Shown here: piece after piece, positions 8,747 to 19,601 of the stretch
How the letters are laid out: the number at the start of each line of letters is the position of its first letter
Position numbering within the stretch: position 1 is the stretch's first letter
NCBI GenBank assembly: GCA_029204225.1
Contig: CM055097.1
Span: 13,893,221 to 13,957,220, forward strand
DNA: 64,000 bases
DNA from: Diphasiastrum complanatum
Lineage: Eukaryota; Streptophyta; Lycopodiopsida; Lycopodiales; Lycopodiaceae
Reading direction: 5' to 3'
Position numbers and translations under genes: made by a program
The notes under the pieces: generated by a model
The model's input: only the letters and a program-made list of their open reading frames with translations
What the model was told of the DNA's origin: nothing
The model's database searches: none

Positions 8747-11542
8747 TCAGCAACTTGTAGCTTCCTGGGTAGCAGAACTCAACGCTTTATATTCGGCTTC
8801 TGTAGAAGAAAGAGAAATAGCATCTTGCTTCTTGCTAGACCATGAAAAACAACCGCTACCAAAATTGAAAGCATAACCTATTGTTAACTTTTTATTATCT
8901 ATATTTCCTGCCCAATCAGCGTCAACATAACCCTGCAACTTAGGTAAAACATTTTATCTTTTGTAGATTAGGCCAAAATTATGTTTACCTTTCAGATATC
9001 TCAAAATCCTTTTTGCGGCTTTCCAATGGTCCATAGTGGGTGATGACATGAATTGGCTAATCAAACTTACAGCATAGCAGATATCAGGACGTGTAGTCGT
9101 CAGATATATCAAACTCCCAACTAGTTGACGAAATAGAGTAGCGTCAACACGTTTACTATTATCAATACGAGATAATTTCTTACCAGTTTCGCAAGAAGGT
9201 TTGCACTCTGTCATGTGAAATCTCTCCAATATCTCGTCCACATACTTGTTTTGACATAACCTGATATCACTATCAGTTTGCCATACTTCGACACCCAAGC
9301 AATAGTGCATAAGATCTAAATCTGTCATCTCAAACTACTTGCATAAGTTTGGTTTGATAGAATGAGTGAGGTTCTTATCATTGCCCGTGATAATGATATC
9401 ATCAACGTAAAGTACAATCAAGGCAATGTTGTTATCATTTATAAGAACATAAAGATTTGGATCTGAATTTGTTCTTACAAACCCATGAGAAAGAAAGTAT
9501 TTGTCAATGCATCCATATCATGCGCGTGGCACTTGCTTAAGGCCATAAAGTGCTTTGTGTAGTTTACATACCTTCTGTTCTTGCCCTTTTGCTATGAAGC
9601 CCTGCGGTTGGACCATGTAAACTTCTTCCTCTAAGTCACCATTCAAAAATGCGTACTTCACATCCATTTGATGGATCTTCCACCCAAAATGAGATTCTAA
9701 GGCAATGATAAGGCGTAGCGTAGTCCACTTAGCCACTGGAGCAAATGTCTCTTCATAGTCAATTCCTTTGCTTTGTTCATAACCCTTCACTAATAGGCAT
9801 GCCTTATGCTTTGCTATCGTGCCATCCGCATGAAACTTTGTTCTAAACACCCATTTGTTGTCAATGGGTTTCTTTCCAAGTGGTAGATCAACCAACTCCC
9901 ATGTATCATACTTGTGGATAGATTCTATTTCCTCTTCCATTGCCCTTTGCCATTCTTTGTGATCTTTTGCCTCATCAAAGGTTGATGGCTCTCGACACTT
10001 CAAAATGTCACTCATTAGGGCATAGTTCACATGATAGCGATCGGGAGACTTCCTTTCCCGCGTTGATCTTCTCACTTCTCCTTGTGTACTAGATCCTGGT
10101 TGATTTGGCTTTGCGTCCTTCATGATCTTTTCATACCATTTTGGTATCTTAGATTCAGGTGATACACTACGTGGAGAGTATGTATCCCAAGGAGTGTCTA
10201 AGTAATGTCTCTTACTTCCAACTGGTTTCTCCTTTATTGCTCCTATTGGCAAGTACCCCCCCCCTAGGCTTGAATAGATGGTGTCCTTTCATACTCGCCC
10301 TCTCGACTCTCATCTTCACGTGCATCATTTTGTGGAGCATCTTCTTCATTTTCTTCCTCCAAAATTGTGGGAAGTCTTTTGATGTTTCACCACTTGCATG
10401 GTCTTCATCTTCATACCTATGCATTTCATCAAAGATCACATCTTTGCTAATGTGAATCTTGTTCATTACAGGATCAAAACACCTATATGCCTTCGTCCTC
10501 TCATCATAACTGACGAAGATACATTTGATTGCTTTGGCATCAAGTTTCTTTCGCTCCTCCATTGGCACAAGTACATAGGCCTTACATCCAATGACAAGAA
10601 ACTTGTCAATTTTTGGCTTTATTCCTGTAAATGCTTCTTCGGAAGTCACATTTGGAACCGCAACTATAGGGCTCCTGTTTTGCAAGAACGTTGGCGCACT
10701 GCACGCTTTCGACCAAAGTGAATCGGTCAAGCCCATTTGCTTCATCATGGAGCGTGCACTCTCCATAATAGTCCTGTTTTTTTCTTTCAGCTACACCATT
10801 ACTATGCGGCGTGTGTGACTGTGTGAATGTTCTTTTAATGCCATGTTCTTTGCAAAAGTCCTCAGAATCATCAAATGTGTATTCGTCCCATCTATCATAT
10901 CTTAGCACTTTGATGCGTGCATCCAGTTGGTTCTCTACCAAAGTCTTGAACTCCTTGAAGCGAGTAAAAGCGCTTTTCCATGACACATCCTTCACATATT
11001 GCATGATGATCATCCTGCAATGCCGGTAACCCTATTACCATCTTCAGCTTCGCCATCAATATCAAGCTCCCATAGTTCCAATGACCAAGTCTTATGTGCC
11101 CCAACTCAGATTGAGATGTTGTTGAGATAGCCAAACCATATCCTCCTAGTTTTGCAGCATCCAATTTATAAAGGCCACAGTTACTATCTTTATAATCCTT
11201 CGCCACCACTTTATGGTCGTGGTTCATATCCCTCATAAGGCATCCATCCTTGACAAATTCAACCTTAAGATGTTGATTTGCAATTACACCAATAGAAAGG
11301 AAACTCTTTTTGAGTCCAGGAACATAAAACACATTAGGGATGTTCTTAGTTCTACCATTAGGAAACTGTACAGGTACATTGCCCACACCCTGTATTTGGC
11401 GTTCCTCCCCATTGGCTTGAGTGACCTTATCCCCATCATGGATTGGTGAGAATTTCTCAAACCAATCACGTTTCCCAGTCATTTGCCTTGTGGCGCCTGA
11501 ATCTATGAACCATCTGGCACCATCATCAACTTGGGATGCCAA
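8747..11542 (-). pseudogene. Element C pol (protease, integrase, RT, RNase H)
   Basis: From 11542 downward the domains follow copia order. Protease: RWFIDSGATRQMTG near 11510. GAG-pre-integrase: LGHIRLGHWNYGSL and CEGCVMEKR near 11050-11130. Integrase: LRYDRWDEYTFDD, then TPHSNGVAERKKQDY near 10780-10900. Reverse transcriptase: WELVDLPLGKKPI, then QMDVKYAFLNGDLEEEVYM near 9630-9680, with the YVDD codons at 9398-9409. RNase H: YVDADWAG and SLSSTEAEYKAL near 8790-8935. The gene is broken into at least six frames, and the integrase core shows LRYDRWDEY where LRSDNGGEY is usual. It is in the same frame as gag, separated by one TAA. The protein would have matured, integrated and copied the element. 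Confidence 0.9.
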
Positions 11543-11587
11543 TGCCGATGAGAAGACACTTGTCTCGTCATCTTCGGCAATGTTGCC

Positions 11588-12409
11588 TTATTGAGTTGCC
11601 TTTCCCGCCTTTATGTCCGCTTTCTTCTTGTAACACTCGCGTGCCCAATGACCCGGTTTGTGGCAATAGTAACATTTGCCTTTCTTCTTCTTTTTTCCTT
11701 TTGATGACGACTCTCCCTCGTTATCATCATCCTTGGATTTCTTAGGAATCCTTTTCCATCCTTTCTGGTTGCCTTTAGCAAGCAAGGCTTGATCCTCCTG
11801 TGGGGTTTGCCTTGACTTCACCACTTCGCGACGCTGCTCTTCTTGCAACATGATCCCGTGGAAGTCTTCAAAAGTAGGTAACATCTCCCTTGAAGCAATG
11901 CCGCTCACAAACATCTGTAGCCCTTCCGAGACACCGCTCATTGTGGTATGTACCAATTCAACGTCCCTAATTGGTTCTCCAATTGCCACAAGTTGATCTC
12001 TTAGTTCCTTTATCCTTGTGAAGAAAGACCCCACTGATTCACTTTCTTCCATCCTTACTGTGTTCAATCTTGACTTCAAGAACATGGCCCAAGCTGGATT
12101 GCAAGTTTGAAATTGCATTCTAAGAGCTTCCCAAGCTCCCCTAGTCGTCGTGGCATCACTTATATGAGTGATTACATGGTCTTTCACTGAAAGATTGATT
12201 AAGGACAATGCTCTCTGCGCCTTTTTATCAAAGGCCCTCATATCACCTGGAGTGATATTTGGTCGGATTTCAATACCTGCCACAATCTCCCATAACTCTT
12301 TCTCCATCAAAATGCTCTTCATTTTGAATTTCCAGATGTTGTAGTTAGAAGCCCCATCAAGTTTGCTTGCATCACCCAAAATTGCCTCATTGATGTTTGC
12401 CATCTCCAA
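11588..12409 (-). pseudogene. Element C gag, intact frame ending at in-frame TAA
   Basis: A 273-residue frame starting at the ATG at 12409. It has the copia Gag layout: SNYNIWKFKMKSILMEKELW near the N-terminus (UBN2-type gag), a middle region ending in ESVGSFFTRIKELRDQL, a lysine/glutamine-rich linker, and a CCHC zinc knuckle CYYCHKPGHWAREC about 20 residues from the end. It would package the RNA. The frame stops at a TAA (11588-11590) after KATQ and is in phase with pol, whose first good ATG is 46 bases further on. The TAA could be a simple mutation of a once continuous polyprotein (its neighbours read CAA TAA GGC), or a readthrough site; I favour mutation because pol is broken elsewhere. 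Confidence 0.85.
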
Positions 12410-13660
12410 ACTGCTTGAAACTCCACCTGTAGGCTATAAAGCGTATGTCGAAGCCAATCGTGATGTTAGAAATCACAAATAATGACCTGCCATTTTTGGC
12501 TTACCAGGCCACCCGCCGCTTTTTCGCCAAATTGAAAGCCAAACTGGCGTCGCTTTTCGAAATACTTCTCGTCACCAACTACCAACTTCCTGCCCAATGG
12601 AATAGTGAGATCACTTTTGGCATGCTCCGAACACTTTCTCTGGGGCAATCACTCTGTTTTGGTGTACCATACTTGCAGGTACAGTCAAAGTGCCCTTCGT
12701 TTGGAGGCTATAGCCTTTCGTTTGGCCAAAATAGGCTAAAGGAGGTGAAAATATGGGCAATTTGGGTTTTTGAACTGTTTCTTCAGTGTGAAGAAACTTC
12801 ACCTTTCACAAAACTTGGGACCCAACAATTTTTTTTTCAGTTTGAAAAATTTTAATGAAAAGAAGGCCTGTTTTGCCTTTCAATTCTTCAAGGCCCTTTC
12901 ACAGCCCATCTAAGGGTTATCCTCAATCATGCGGCTCCCAGTCACTCTCCCTCTTGCAATATCTACCGTGGATGTAAACTCCACGATATCTGACAGATAC
13001 AACGGCTTCTGTGCAGCGATCCCCACACTTGTATCCACGGGCCCCTTCCAAACACTATGGGTCTCTCCTCCTCACAGCACGCGACGATCCTCTCTCTCTC
13101 TTCTCTAGCAGCGATGGCAGCTCCACACCCTCACAGACAAGCCTTGAAAATTTCATTTGCATCACTCCAGATCGCTGGCTGATCCATGGCCACCCACGGC
13201 CTCTCCACACTTCCGCAACAGTAGCAAGGCGCCCACTCCTAGCTCTTCACAGCTTCAAAAACGAATTTGTGTTGAGAGAGAACTGCTTTTTTCCTACTTG
13301 AAACCCTAGTTGTCAAAGAAGAAGATGTTCTTGGGCTTTATCTGCTCTTCTTGAGAGTCTATCTGAGCAGCTACTTATCCCTCTAAGGTCGCCCTACAAC
13401 AAGCAATATTCTGCTCCAAACCACTCTTCAAACGGTGTTCGATTGGATTCAAACCAATCACAAATGCCAAGCAACCCTTCAGAAGGATTTCCACCTTCAC
13501 TTTTTGCTTGCCCTCTGATTCAGCTGACAACCCCTGGCCTTTGAATCTTCTTATAGTTTTGAGCTATTCCATGAATCTCCACAGACTCGGTTCTGTGCTT
13601 CTTAGCCAACAAATCGTCGTGAATTCGCAGCCTTCTGTTCTTGTCCGATGATTCAAGCCA
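12410..13660 (-). other. Element C leader between primer site and gag
   Basis: About 1.25 kb of untranslated leader on the minus strand. No conserved domain seen. This is long but comparable to the 1.15-kb leader of element A. Confidence 0.6.
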
Positions 13661-13679
13661 CCAAGGGGCTCTGATACCA
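13661..13679 (-). other. Primer binding site of element C
   Basis: Minus strand TGGTATCAGAGCCCCTTGG, beginning immediately after the LTR end TTAACT. The first 12 bases are the usual complement of initiator tRNA-Met in copia elements. Confidence 0.9.
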
Positions 13680-13934
13680 AGTTAAGAAAAAGCACAATTT
13701 AAACACCTGACCGGATCAGTCACCACAGCACAACGTCAAGTGCAACAAGACAAGACCACAAAATTGCTTCCCTCCAACTGTATATTCAACTAATAAGTAA
13801 GTACAACGATAAGTTGCTTAAAAGCACTCAAAGGGCTCGTAAAAGAAAGATGGCCCGATAACTCTAGAACTAAGCACACGTGGGGCCGTTGAAACAAGAA
13901 AACATTGTATAAGTCAATCATTGCTATTTTAACT
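13680..13934 (-). repeat. Element C 5' LTR
   Basis: 255 bp, same termini as the 3' LTR (AGTTAA...TTAACT on either strand). Thirteen differences from 8325-8579 were counted by eye. Followed on the plus strand by the GTGAG duplication. Confidence 0.9.
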
Positions 13935-13939
13935 GTGAG

Positions 13940-14353
13940 AGAGGAAAACTAAGACTCTGTAGTTGAACTCTCTATGTATTCTATGATCCGAGTGAGAAAA
14001 CACAAAGAATTGCGATAAAAAAAACATGGATGGAGGGTCTAAGCAAAGTGAGCATTTGGCATGGCGCATCTGCTACAGCACCAGGCTTCTCCTTCAGCAC
14101 AATGTCACCAAGATAACATTATTTTTTTTACAGTGTGAGGTGTTGTGCAATCTACCAGGTCAGAAAAAATGTGAGATTTTGTGCAATCTGCCATGTTAAC
14201 GAAAATGTAGGCAAAAAAGAGATTGATTTCACGTAGGAGAGGGTTCTGTCCATTTAACTAATGCAAGGAGTTTCTTTCAAGTAGCTGTCAAGCAAGTATG
14301 TATGTAACTCAAAACATTTGTAACTCGAAACATTTCATCCTTGCATCCGAGGG
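13940..14353. other. Spacer without a supported gene
   Basis: AT-rich sequence, no domain and no clear repeat. It may be the 3' side of the MYB remnant that follows on the minus strand, but nothing shows this. Confidence 0.4.
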
Positions 14354-14639
14354 CTACAAAATAGGCATTGCTTTGTACTCTGTCAAGTGACAATTGCTTT
14401 CAGAAGGAGAACTGAAAGCCTGAAGAGGCTCGGTCACGGATGGGGATGGCACAATCAAGGCATTGTTTAGGACTGCATTGAGAAAAATGCCACAAAGCAC
14501 AACTGGTAAGAAAAATCTGGCCCTTAGGGCTAGGTAGCGCATCACCATCCGAATTTGTGTAAGTCCAGCAGACAATTTTGTTGTAGTTGAGCACTTATTT
14601 TTCAAGCTATATATAGACTCACGTTTTTTGATATCACCT

Positions 14640-14773
14640 TGCGAATGAACATAAGGAGAGGGCAAATGCATGCTTTGCACCTCAGGTGGGTAGACAGGCA
14701 GCCCGACGCGATGTCTTCGCTTAATGCGAGTTTTCCAATAGTTTTTAATCTCATTGTTTATTCTTCCTGGCAA
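14640..14773 (-). pseudogene. R2R3-MYB exon fragment, GAMYB-like
   Basis: From 14773 downward the minus strand reads the end of a MYB R3 repeat and the residues beyond it: LPGRINNEIKNYWKTRIKRR, then HRVGLPVYPPEVQ. NEIKNYWKTRIKRR is the third helix of R3, and RxGLPxYPPE is typical of the GAMYB subgroup of plant R2R3-MYB regulators. Nothing upstream in frame encodes R2 or the rest of R3; a stop (TAG) lies just before LPGR. Downstream the frame continues for about 95 residues without features I recognise. The exon lies in a 136-bp tandem duplication, so a second copy occupies 14790-14925. This is a captured or decayed exon, not a working transcription factor. Confidence 0.75.
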
Positions 14774-14925
14774 CTACATCAACCCAAATAGGAGAGGGCA
14801 AATGCATGCTTTGCACCTCAGGTGGGTAGACAGGCAGCCCGACGCGATGTCTTCGCTTAATGCGAGTTTTCCAATAGTTTTTAATCTCATTGTTTATTCT
14901 TCCTGGCAACTACATCAACCCAAAT
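14654..14925 (-). repeat. 136-bp tandem duplication containing the MYB exon
   Basis: AGGAGAGGGCAAATGCATGC begins at 14654 and again at 14790, and both copies end ...CATCAACCCAAAT. I see no differences between the copies, so the duplication is recent compared with the decay of the exon. Confidence 0.95.
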
Positions 14926-15327
14926 TGCAGATACAAACCTCAATAAAGAGCAGCAAGGGTCTTTTTAAATCAGTTGTGAAGCTTAAAACACAAGAATGGA
15001 GCAAGAAAAAAACATTTATGAATAACTTTTGAGGGGAATAGGGTGATGGAGGAAAAGGAAGCACCTTGGCAGCCATCCGAGCCCATTTGTCATGTAATTG
15101 AATGATGAGGCACTAAATGCGCCCTTCTTTAGATTGGGTCACAAGTGATTCGCCCACCTAAGGTGGCAGCTCCTGCCACATCTAGACAACCCAGAATGCT
15201 TCTGTAGGCTGTTCCGGTTGCCCTTCCCATGCTTCTCAACATATGCCACCAAAATGGCATCCTCTGCACCTGTCCAGGGACCCTTTTTCAGCAAAGCTCA
15301 GTTCGTGGAGAGGCACTGGAAGCTTTG

Positions 15328-15790
15328 AGGCACTAGAAAAAAGCAAGGATTGTAACAACTTGCTTAAAAAAAAAAATTACATCAAAATTGAGCTTTCGCT
15401 TGGAGCGAGGCTTGGAAGCTCTTGCACTGAATGAAATACATGGATCAAAATAAGTGTGATGGTGCGTAGCAGGAACAGTGTAACCAGAAGACAGAGCTCC
15501 GGATTTCTGCTCCAAGCCAGTGATCAAATTCCAAAGAATTGGCAACAGAATCTACAACACTTGAGGCACTGGAAGAAAGTAATTATTGTAACGACTTGCT
15601 TGAAAGTACGTCGAAATTGAGCTTTTGCTTGGAGCACGGCTTGGAAGCTCTTGTACTAAAGGAAATGCATGAATAAAAAAAAGTGTGATGGTGCGTAGTT
15701 GCACGAACACTGTAATTGAAAGACAAAACTCTGGATTTCTGCTCCAAGCCAATAAAGACAGGAGCGTAATTAGAAAAAATTGCTCGTTGC
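15328..15790. repeat. Old tandem duplication of ~235 bp
   Basis: Two diverged copies. Both contain GAGGCACT(A/G)GAA, ATTGAGCTTT(C/T)GCTTGGAGC, GGCTTGGAAGCTCTTG, AAGTGTGATGGTGCGTAG and GGATTTCTGCTCCAAGCCA in that order. They differ by many substitutions and small indels. The minus-strand frames across them are similar but show no known domain. Confidence 0.85.
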
Positions 15791-15883
15791 TCCTTCTGCA
15801 GCAACAAATTAACATCAAAACTGCAGTACCAATAACAGTAGCAATAGTAAGAGCAACAACAGAGTTGAAGTTGTGGATCAAAA

Positions 15884-16200
15884 GCATATTTCAGGTCTAT
15901 TGAAGATCAGAGGCCAAGAAAAAGCTATTTTGGATCAGATCATCACACTTAGTCATTTGTTGATTGTGAGGCTTGTGTATATTCAATACTAACAATGTTC
16001 TGTTCAATCTATTGTTGACAATCTCCACTTTTGTGGATGAACACCCTCCTTTGTGGATGAACACTCTCCTTTAGTGGATGAACACTCTCCTTAAATGGAT
16101 GAACATTCTCCTTAAGTGGATGAAAAATACTCTTTGAGTGATTTTGTAATTCTCCAAAAGGCTGACCAAAGCTCCCACTTGGATGAAAGATCTGTGAAGG
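15884..16200 (+). repeat. Fragment of a copia leader related to element A
   Basis: The stretch from CATATTTCAGGTCTATTGAA to TGGATGAAAGATCT matches the leader of element A (18588-18845), with a TGGATGAACACTCTCCTT motif expanded from two to about five copies. No LTR or coding part of that family accompanies it. Confidence 0.8.
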
Positions 16201-16259
16201 ATTTTAGATCATTCAAGATCCAATCCATGTCCCTGATCTTTGGTTACAATAAGGAGTAA

Positions 16260-16859
16260 ACCAACAATCCTGCCAATGTAGAAAAATCAGTATCTACACA
16301 CAAAATGAAATGCAAACTCTAAGAGATACTGATCAAACATGAACCAAAACATAAAATATGTTTGCTATTTACAGTACCCTACTGTATTTCACACGTGTGA
16401 AACCGAAAATAGCAATAAATGAGCATTCTACACACAAGATTGCAAGATAACACCAAGATAGTGCACCAATGAGTAGTAGAACCCAAAGAAAACCATGTAT
16501 AATGATGAAATGAGAGATAGAAGAGAGAAGATATGTCTCTCCACGAGTTACATCCTTTTATAGAGTGTCCAAACCCTATTTGGCCACTTGGCTTTCTCTC
16601 CAAAATGTAAACCCTACTACTTTTGGGTCTAGATTCAATGTACCCAAAGTTCAAATTTGAATCTCTCTCAAACTCGACTACCAACTTTTCCACACTTTCA
16701 AAAAGTGTTTATTGAATGTATTTTAAACTAATATAACTTCAAAAAGTTTATCTCTAAGTCTAAAATGAGTTTTAGCCTCTTATTGACAATTTACCAAAAT
16801 ATGACTAAACTAGACTAAACTAGTTGAAATCTCTCACAAGATTCCCTTTTGGGTGAACA
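16260..16859 (-). repeat. Possible solo LTR, minus strand
   Basis: On the minus strand the stretch begins TGTTCACCCAAAAGGG and contains a CTATAAAAGG TATA box (about 16553-16562) and, further on, a perfect 16-bp palindrome TTTCACACGTGTGAAA (16387-16402). This resembles LTR promoters in the window. I could not fix the far end or find a target duplication. Confidence 0.35.
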
Positions 16860-17519
16860 GGTTGTCATTAGAGAAAATATGGGCCCAAAGAGGGCCCTAT
16901 AAGAAATGCCATGTAGGAGAGAGAAGAATAACAATAAAGCTATTAAAATATCATTTTCTAACTTCTTTACGCATCTGCTCGCACTACTTTCCATGAAAAT
17001 GAATGTACCTTACTTTGGTCACATCAAACTTCACTTGTGCTTAGCCACAATTAAAGTCTAATTTTTAAAATGTCAAAATATTCCCTCCCAATAGTTGGGA
17101 ACACTCAAAAATTTGAATTAGGAGTGACATTTCAGAAACAAAGCCCATGCCATCTCTATCTCCAAGGTCAATTTAGCGCCATCTCCAACTCTATTATTGT
17201 CATTGTGTTGTTTGTTACTATACTACTGCACTGATTGCAAAGCTTTATAGGACAAAAAATGGAGAGAGTCAATCTTACGATCATGAATGGAGCACTTTGA
17301 AATTCAGAAGACTCAAAAGGCCTCAACTTTAGTGTTCAATCAGAAAATGATATTTGGTGGTTGGCAGCTTTTCAGATATAGTACTTCCTTCACATATTCA
17401 ATAGGGATAATCTAATATGGATTTCCTTTGGAAAATCTTCGCTGTGTTAATATTATTCTAAATCATTTTTTTGTTTCTCTTATAGGTGATGAAAGAAGAC
17501 CATGACATTCTCTCATGGA
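16860..17519. other. Spacer without a supported gene
   Basis: No coding region, TIR or repeat I can support. It ends at the TATTT target duplication of element B (17520-17524). Confidence 0.5.
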
Positions 17520-17524
17520 TATTT

Positions 17525-17798
17525 TGTTGAAAAATGAAAAATCATCTATCTTGACTTTAGGCTTTTGGCAAAGTTTTTCCTATGTGTATATGATGTTCCA
17601 TATTGTAAATGCCAAATTTGGCCTAGAAGAAACTCGAGCTACATGGGTTCTTCAAGTCTAGTTGGTAATATACAAATTGCATATAGAATGTAGACATAGA
17701 AATGTCAATAATAGGCTTGTAGAAACTCGTGGCACATCACATGCAATGATTGTAAGTATTCCATAGTGACATGCAAGGCATGCATAAAATGAATTGGA
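17525..17798 (+). repeat. Element B 5' LTR, first part
   Basis: 274 bp matching 34566-34839 of the 3' LTR and ending at the TTGGA target of array A. Confidence 0.95.
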
Positions 17799-18453
17799 TG
17801 TGAAAATTGTCAACATTTCCTAGCTAGTTTGAGGCCTAAATTGGCTAAAATTGTAAATAGTTTTGGTTCTGGAGTTTCACACGTGTGAACCAGGCCACAA
17901 TGTTTTTATTTACTGTATTTTTTCAGTATGATGAAGTGTCAAACTTCATACCCTTCAAAATGAGACCATTTTGATGTATTTTGGTCATATAAGCCATTTT
18001 TAGCTATTTTTTCTAAATAGGGAATATCTAGGGTCAAGTACCTTCTAGAGAGAGGAGAGAGAGTCATCTTCCTCATCCATAAATAGTAGGGAAGTCGTGG
18101 AGAACAGGTTGGAGAAACCTTTTGTATGCTTCATTGAGATCAATAGATCATTGTCATTGTTTCTTCCTCCATTGAGAGCATTGTTGTGTGTATTGTCTTC
18201 AAGCTATTGTGTATGATCTTAGGTGCTTTCCAAAAGTGGTAGGCTGATGTATTATGGACTGTATAATGCTATTTTGGGCCGCACTTGATGTTTATGGAAG
18301 TTTCCATTTGTGATAAATGCTTTTTGATCAAGTTCTTTGCATTCTAGGTAGCATAGAATGTGTTGCCAATTCCTAGCTTATGTAGTTTGGAGTGCAAGCA
18401 TTCAAGCCAATGATCTTGGAGTTTAGATCCACTTAGGATCTGTATTTTTCACA
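17799..18453 (+). repeat. Array A LTR 1
   Basis: 655 bp, with ends TGTGAAAA...TTTTCACA (8-bp inverted termini). It carries the palindrome TTCACACGTGTGAA at 17876-17889 and a CATAAATAG TATA-like box at 18078-18086, a plausible U3 promoter. Confidence 0.97.
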
Positions 18454-18468
18454 TGGTATCAGAGCTGG
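18454..18468 (+). other. Primer binding site, array A unit 1
   Basis: TGGTATCAGAGCTGG, directly after LTR 1; complement of initiator tRNA-Met as in most copia elements. Confidence 0.95.
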
Positions 18469-19601
18469 TTGGCTTCTATTTATAGTAAGTATTCCATTTT
18501 TGGTGATATTTGGATGTTTGATCAAGTTCTAGCATGATTTTGCATTGCTTTGTTGATCAAATCTTACTAACCTTTGTTTTGCATATTTCAGGTCTATTGA
18601 AGATCAGAGGCTGAAAAGAAACTATTTTGGATCAGATCATAACACCTAATCATTTGTGATTGTGAGGCTTGTGCATATTCAATACTAACAATGTTCTTTT
18701 CAATCCTATTGTTGACAATCTCCATTCTTGGATGAACACTCTCCTTAAGTGGATGAAACTTCTCCTTAAGTGGATGACAAATGCTCTTTTGAGTGAGTTG
18801 TAATTCTCCTAAAGGCTGAGCAAAGCTCCCATTTGGATGAAAGATCCCCTTTTTTGGGTGAACATATTGTAAGCTCCATTGTGAAGAGCATATTGTAAAG
18901 ATTGTCATCAATTTTGGCATAAATTTTGGTGTACTTTGTTGAGCATGTAAGTAACTCTCCTTATGTAATTTGATTGGAGCATTTGCTGGAAGGTGTTAAC
19001 CATTATGCAAGTGTGTTTTCAGGTTCTTAACAGGTTGAGGAACATTCTCATGTGAAGTGATCTTAGATCTACATCTAAACACCAAGATTTGACAAGATAG
19101 TGAAGCTAGTCTTGTGATTCACTAAGTGTGCTCATTCATTCACCTCTAAATCTTGTATTTATCACTTGCTGGAGTTTATAAACTTTTAGAAGTGTGGTTT
19201 ACATGTGGTTTTACAGGTTGAATCAATATCTTAGTGTGTTGATCATATGTTGATCAAGTTTGTTCATTACTAGGTAATCTTGGCATCCTAGTTTTGGGTA
19301 TTTTCTAAGAATGCAAGTAACTCTTCACACCATAACTTGATTTGGTCACTTGCTGGAAAGTTTGAGAGCTTAAGCAAGAGTGTGTTCAGGTTGGTTTGAT
19401 TTTGTAATCCATTCTTAGTGTGTGCAAAGTGTTGCATGTGTTTCAATCTTCCTTTCTATGCTTGGAAACCATCTAGGTTCAAGATAGAAGTGTTTTAGGG
19501 TCCTAAATCTTCATAGATCTCTTTATCTATCATTTGTTGAGAGAAAAGTGAGTGCTAAGTGCTTTAGGACAGAACCTAAAAGTTGAAGAAATATTAGAAT
19601 C
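18469..19601 (+). other. Array A unit 1 leader with three ~184-bp degenerate repeats
   Basis: Untranslated leader between primer site and gag ATG. CTTGCTGGA or TTTGCTGGA recurs at 18982, 19165 and 19349 (spacing 183-184), each followed by a (T)TCAGGTT or ACAGGTTGA motif, and two of the three are preceded by GCAAGTAACTCT or GTAAGTAACTCT. The identical leader lies at 24221-25353 in unit 2. Confidence 0.8.

Larger units (their letters stand above)
7455..9248 (-). repeat. Right arm of the large inverted repeat
   Basis: Reverse complement of 3095-4875. Read on the minus strand it runs from within the element C pol gene through its 3' LTR (8579-8325) into the left flank, ending at AGGACTCGTTAGG near 7455. 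At its right end it continues without a break into the rest of element C, so this arm is probably the original. Confidence 0.85.
8325..13934 (-). mobile_element. Ty1/copia element C, nearly complete, non-canonical LTR ends
   Basis: Minus-strand copia element with 255-bp LTRs at both ends, flanked by the 5-bp target duplication GTGAG (8320-8324 and 13935-13939). The primer site abuts the 5' LTR (13661-13679, minus TGGTATCAGAGCCCCTTGG), and a purine tract GAGGGAGAG abuts the 3' LTR. The LTRs start AGTTAA and end TTAACT instead of TG...CA. Gag and pol are broken by an in-frame stop and several frame changes, so this copy cannot encode its own proteins. I count 13 differences in 255 bases between the two LTRs. 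The 3' end and flank are duplicated in inverted orientation at 3095-4875. Confidence 0.9.
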
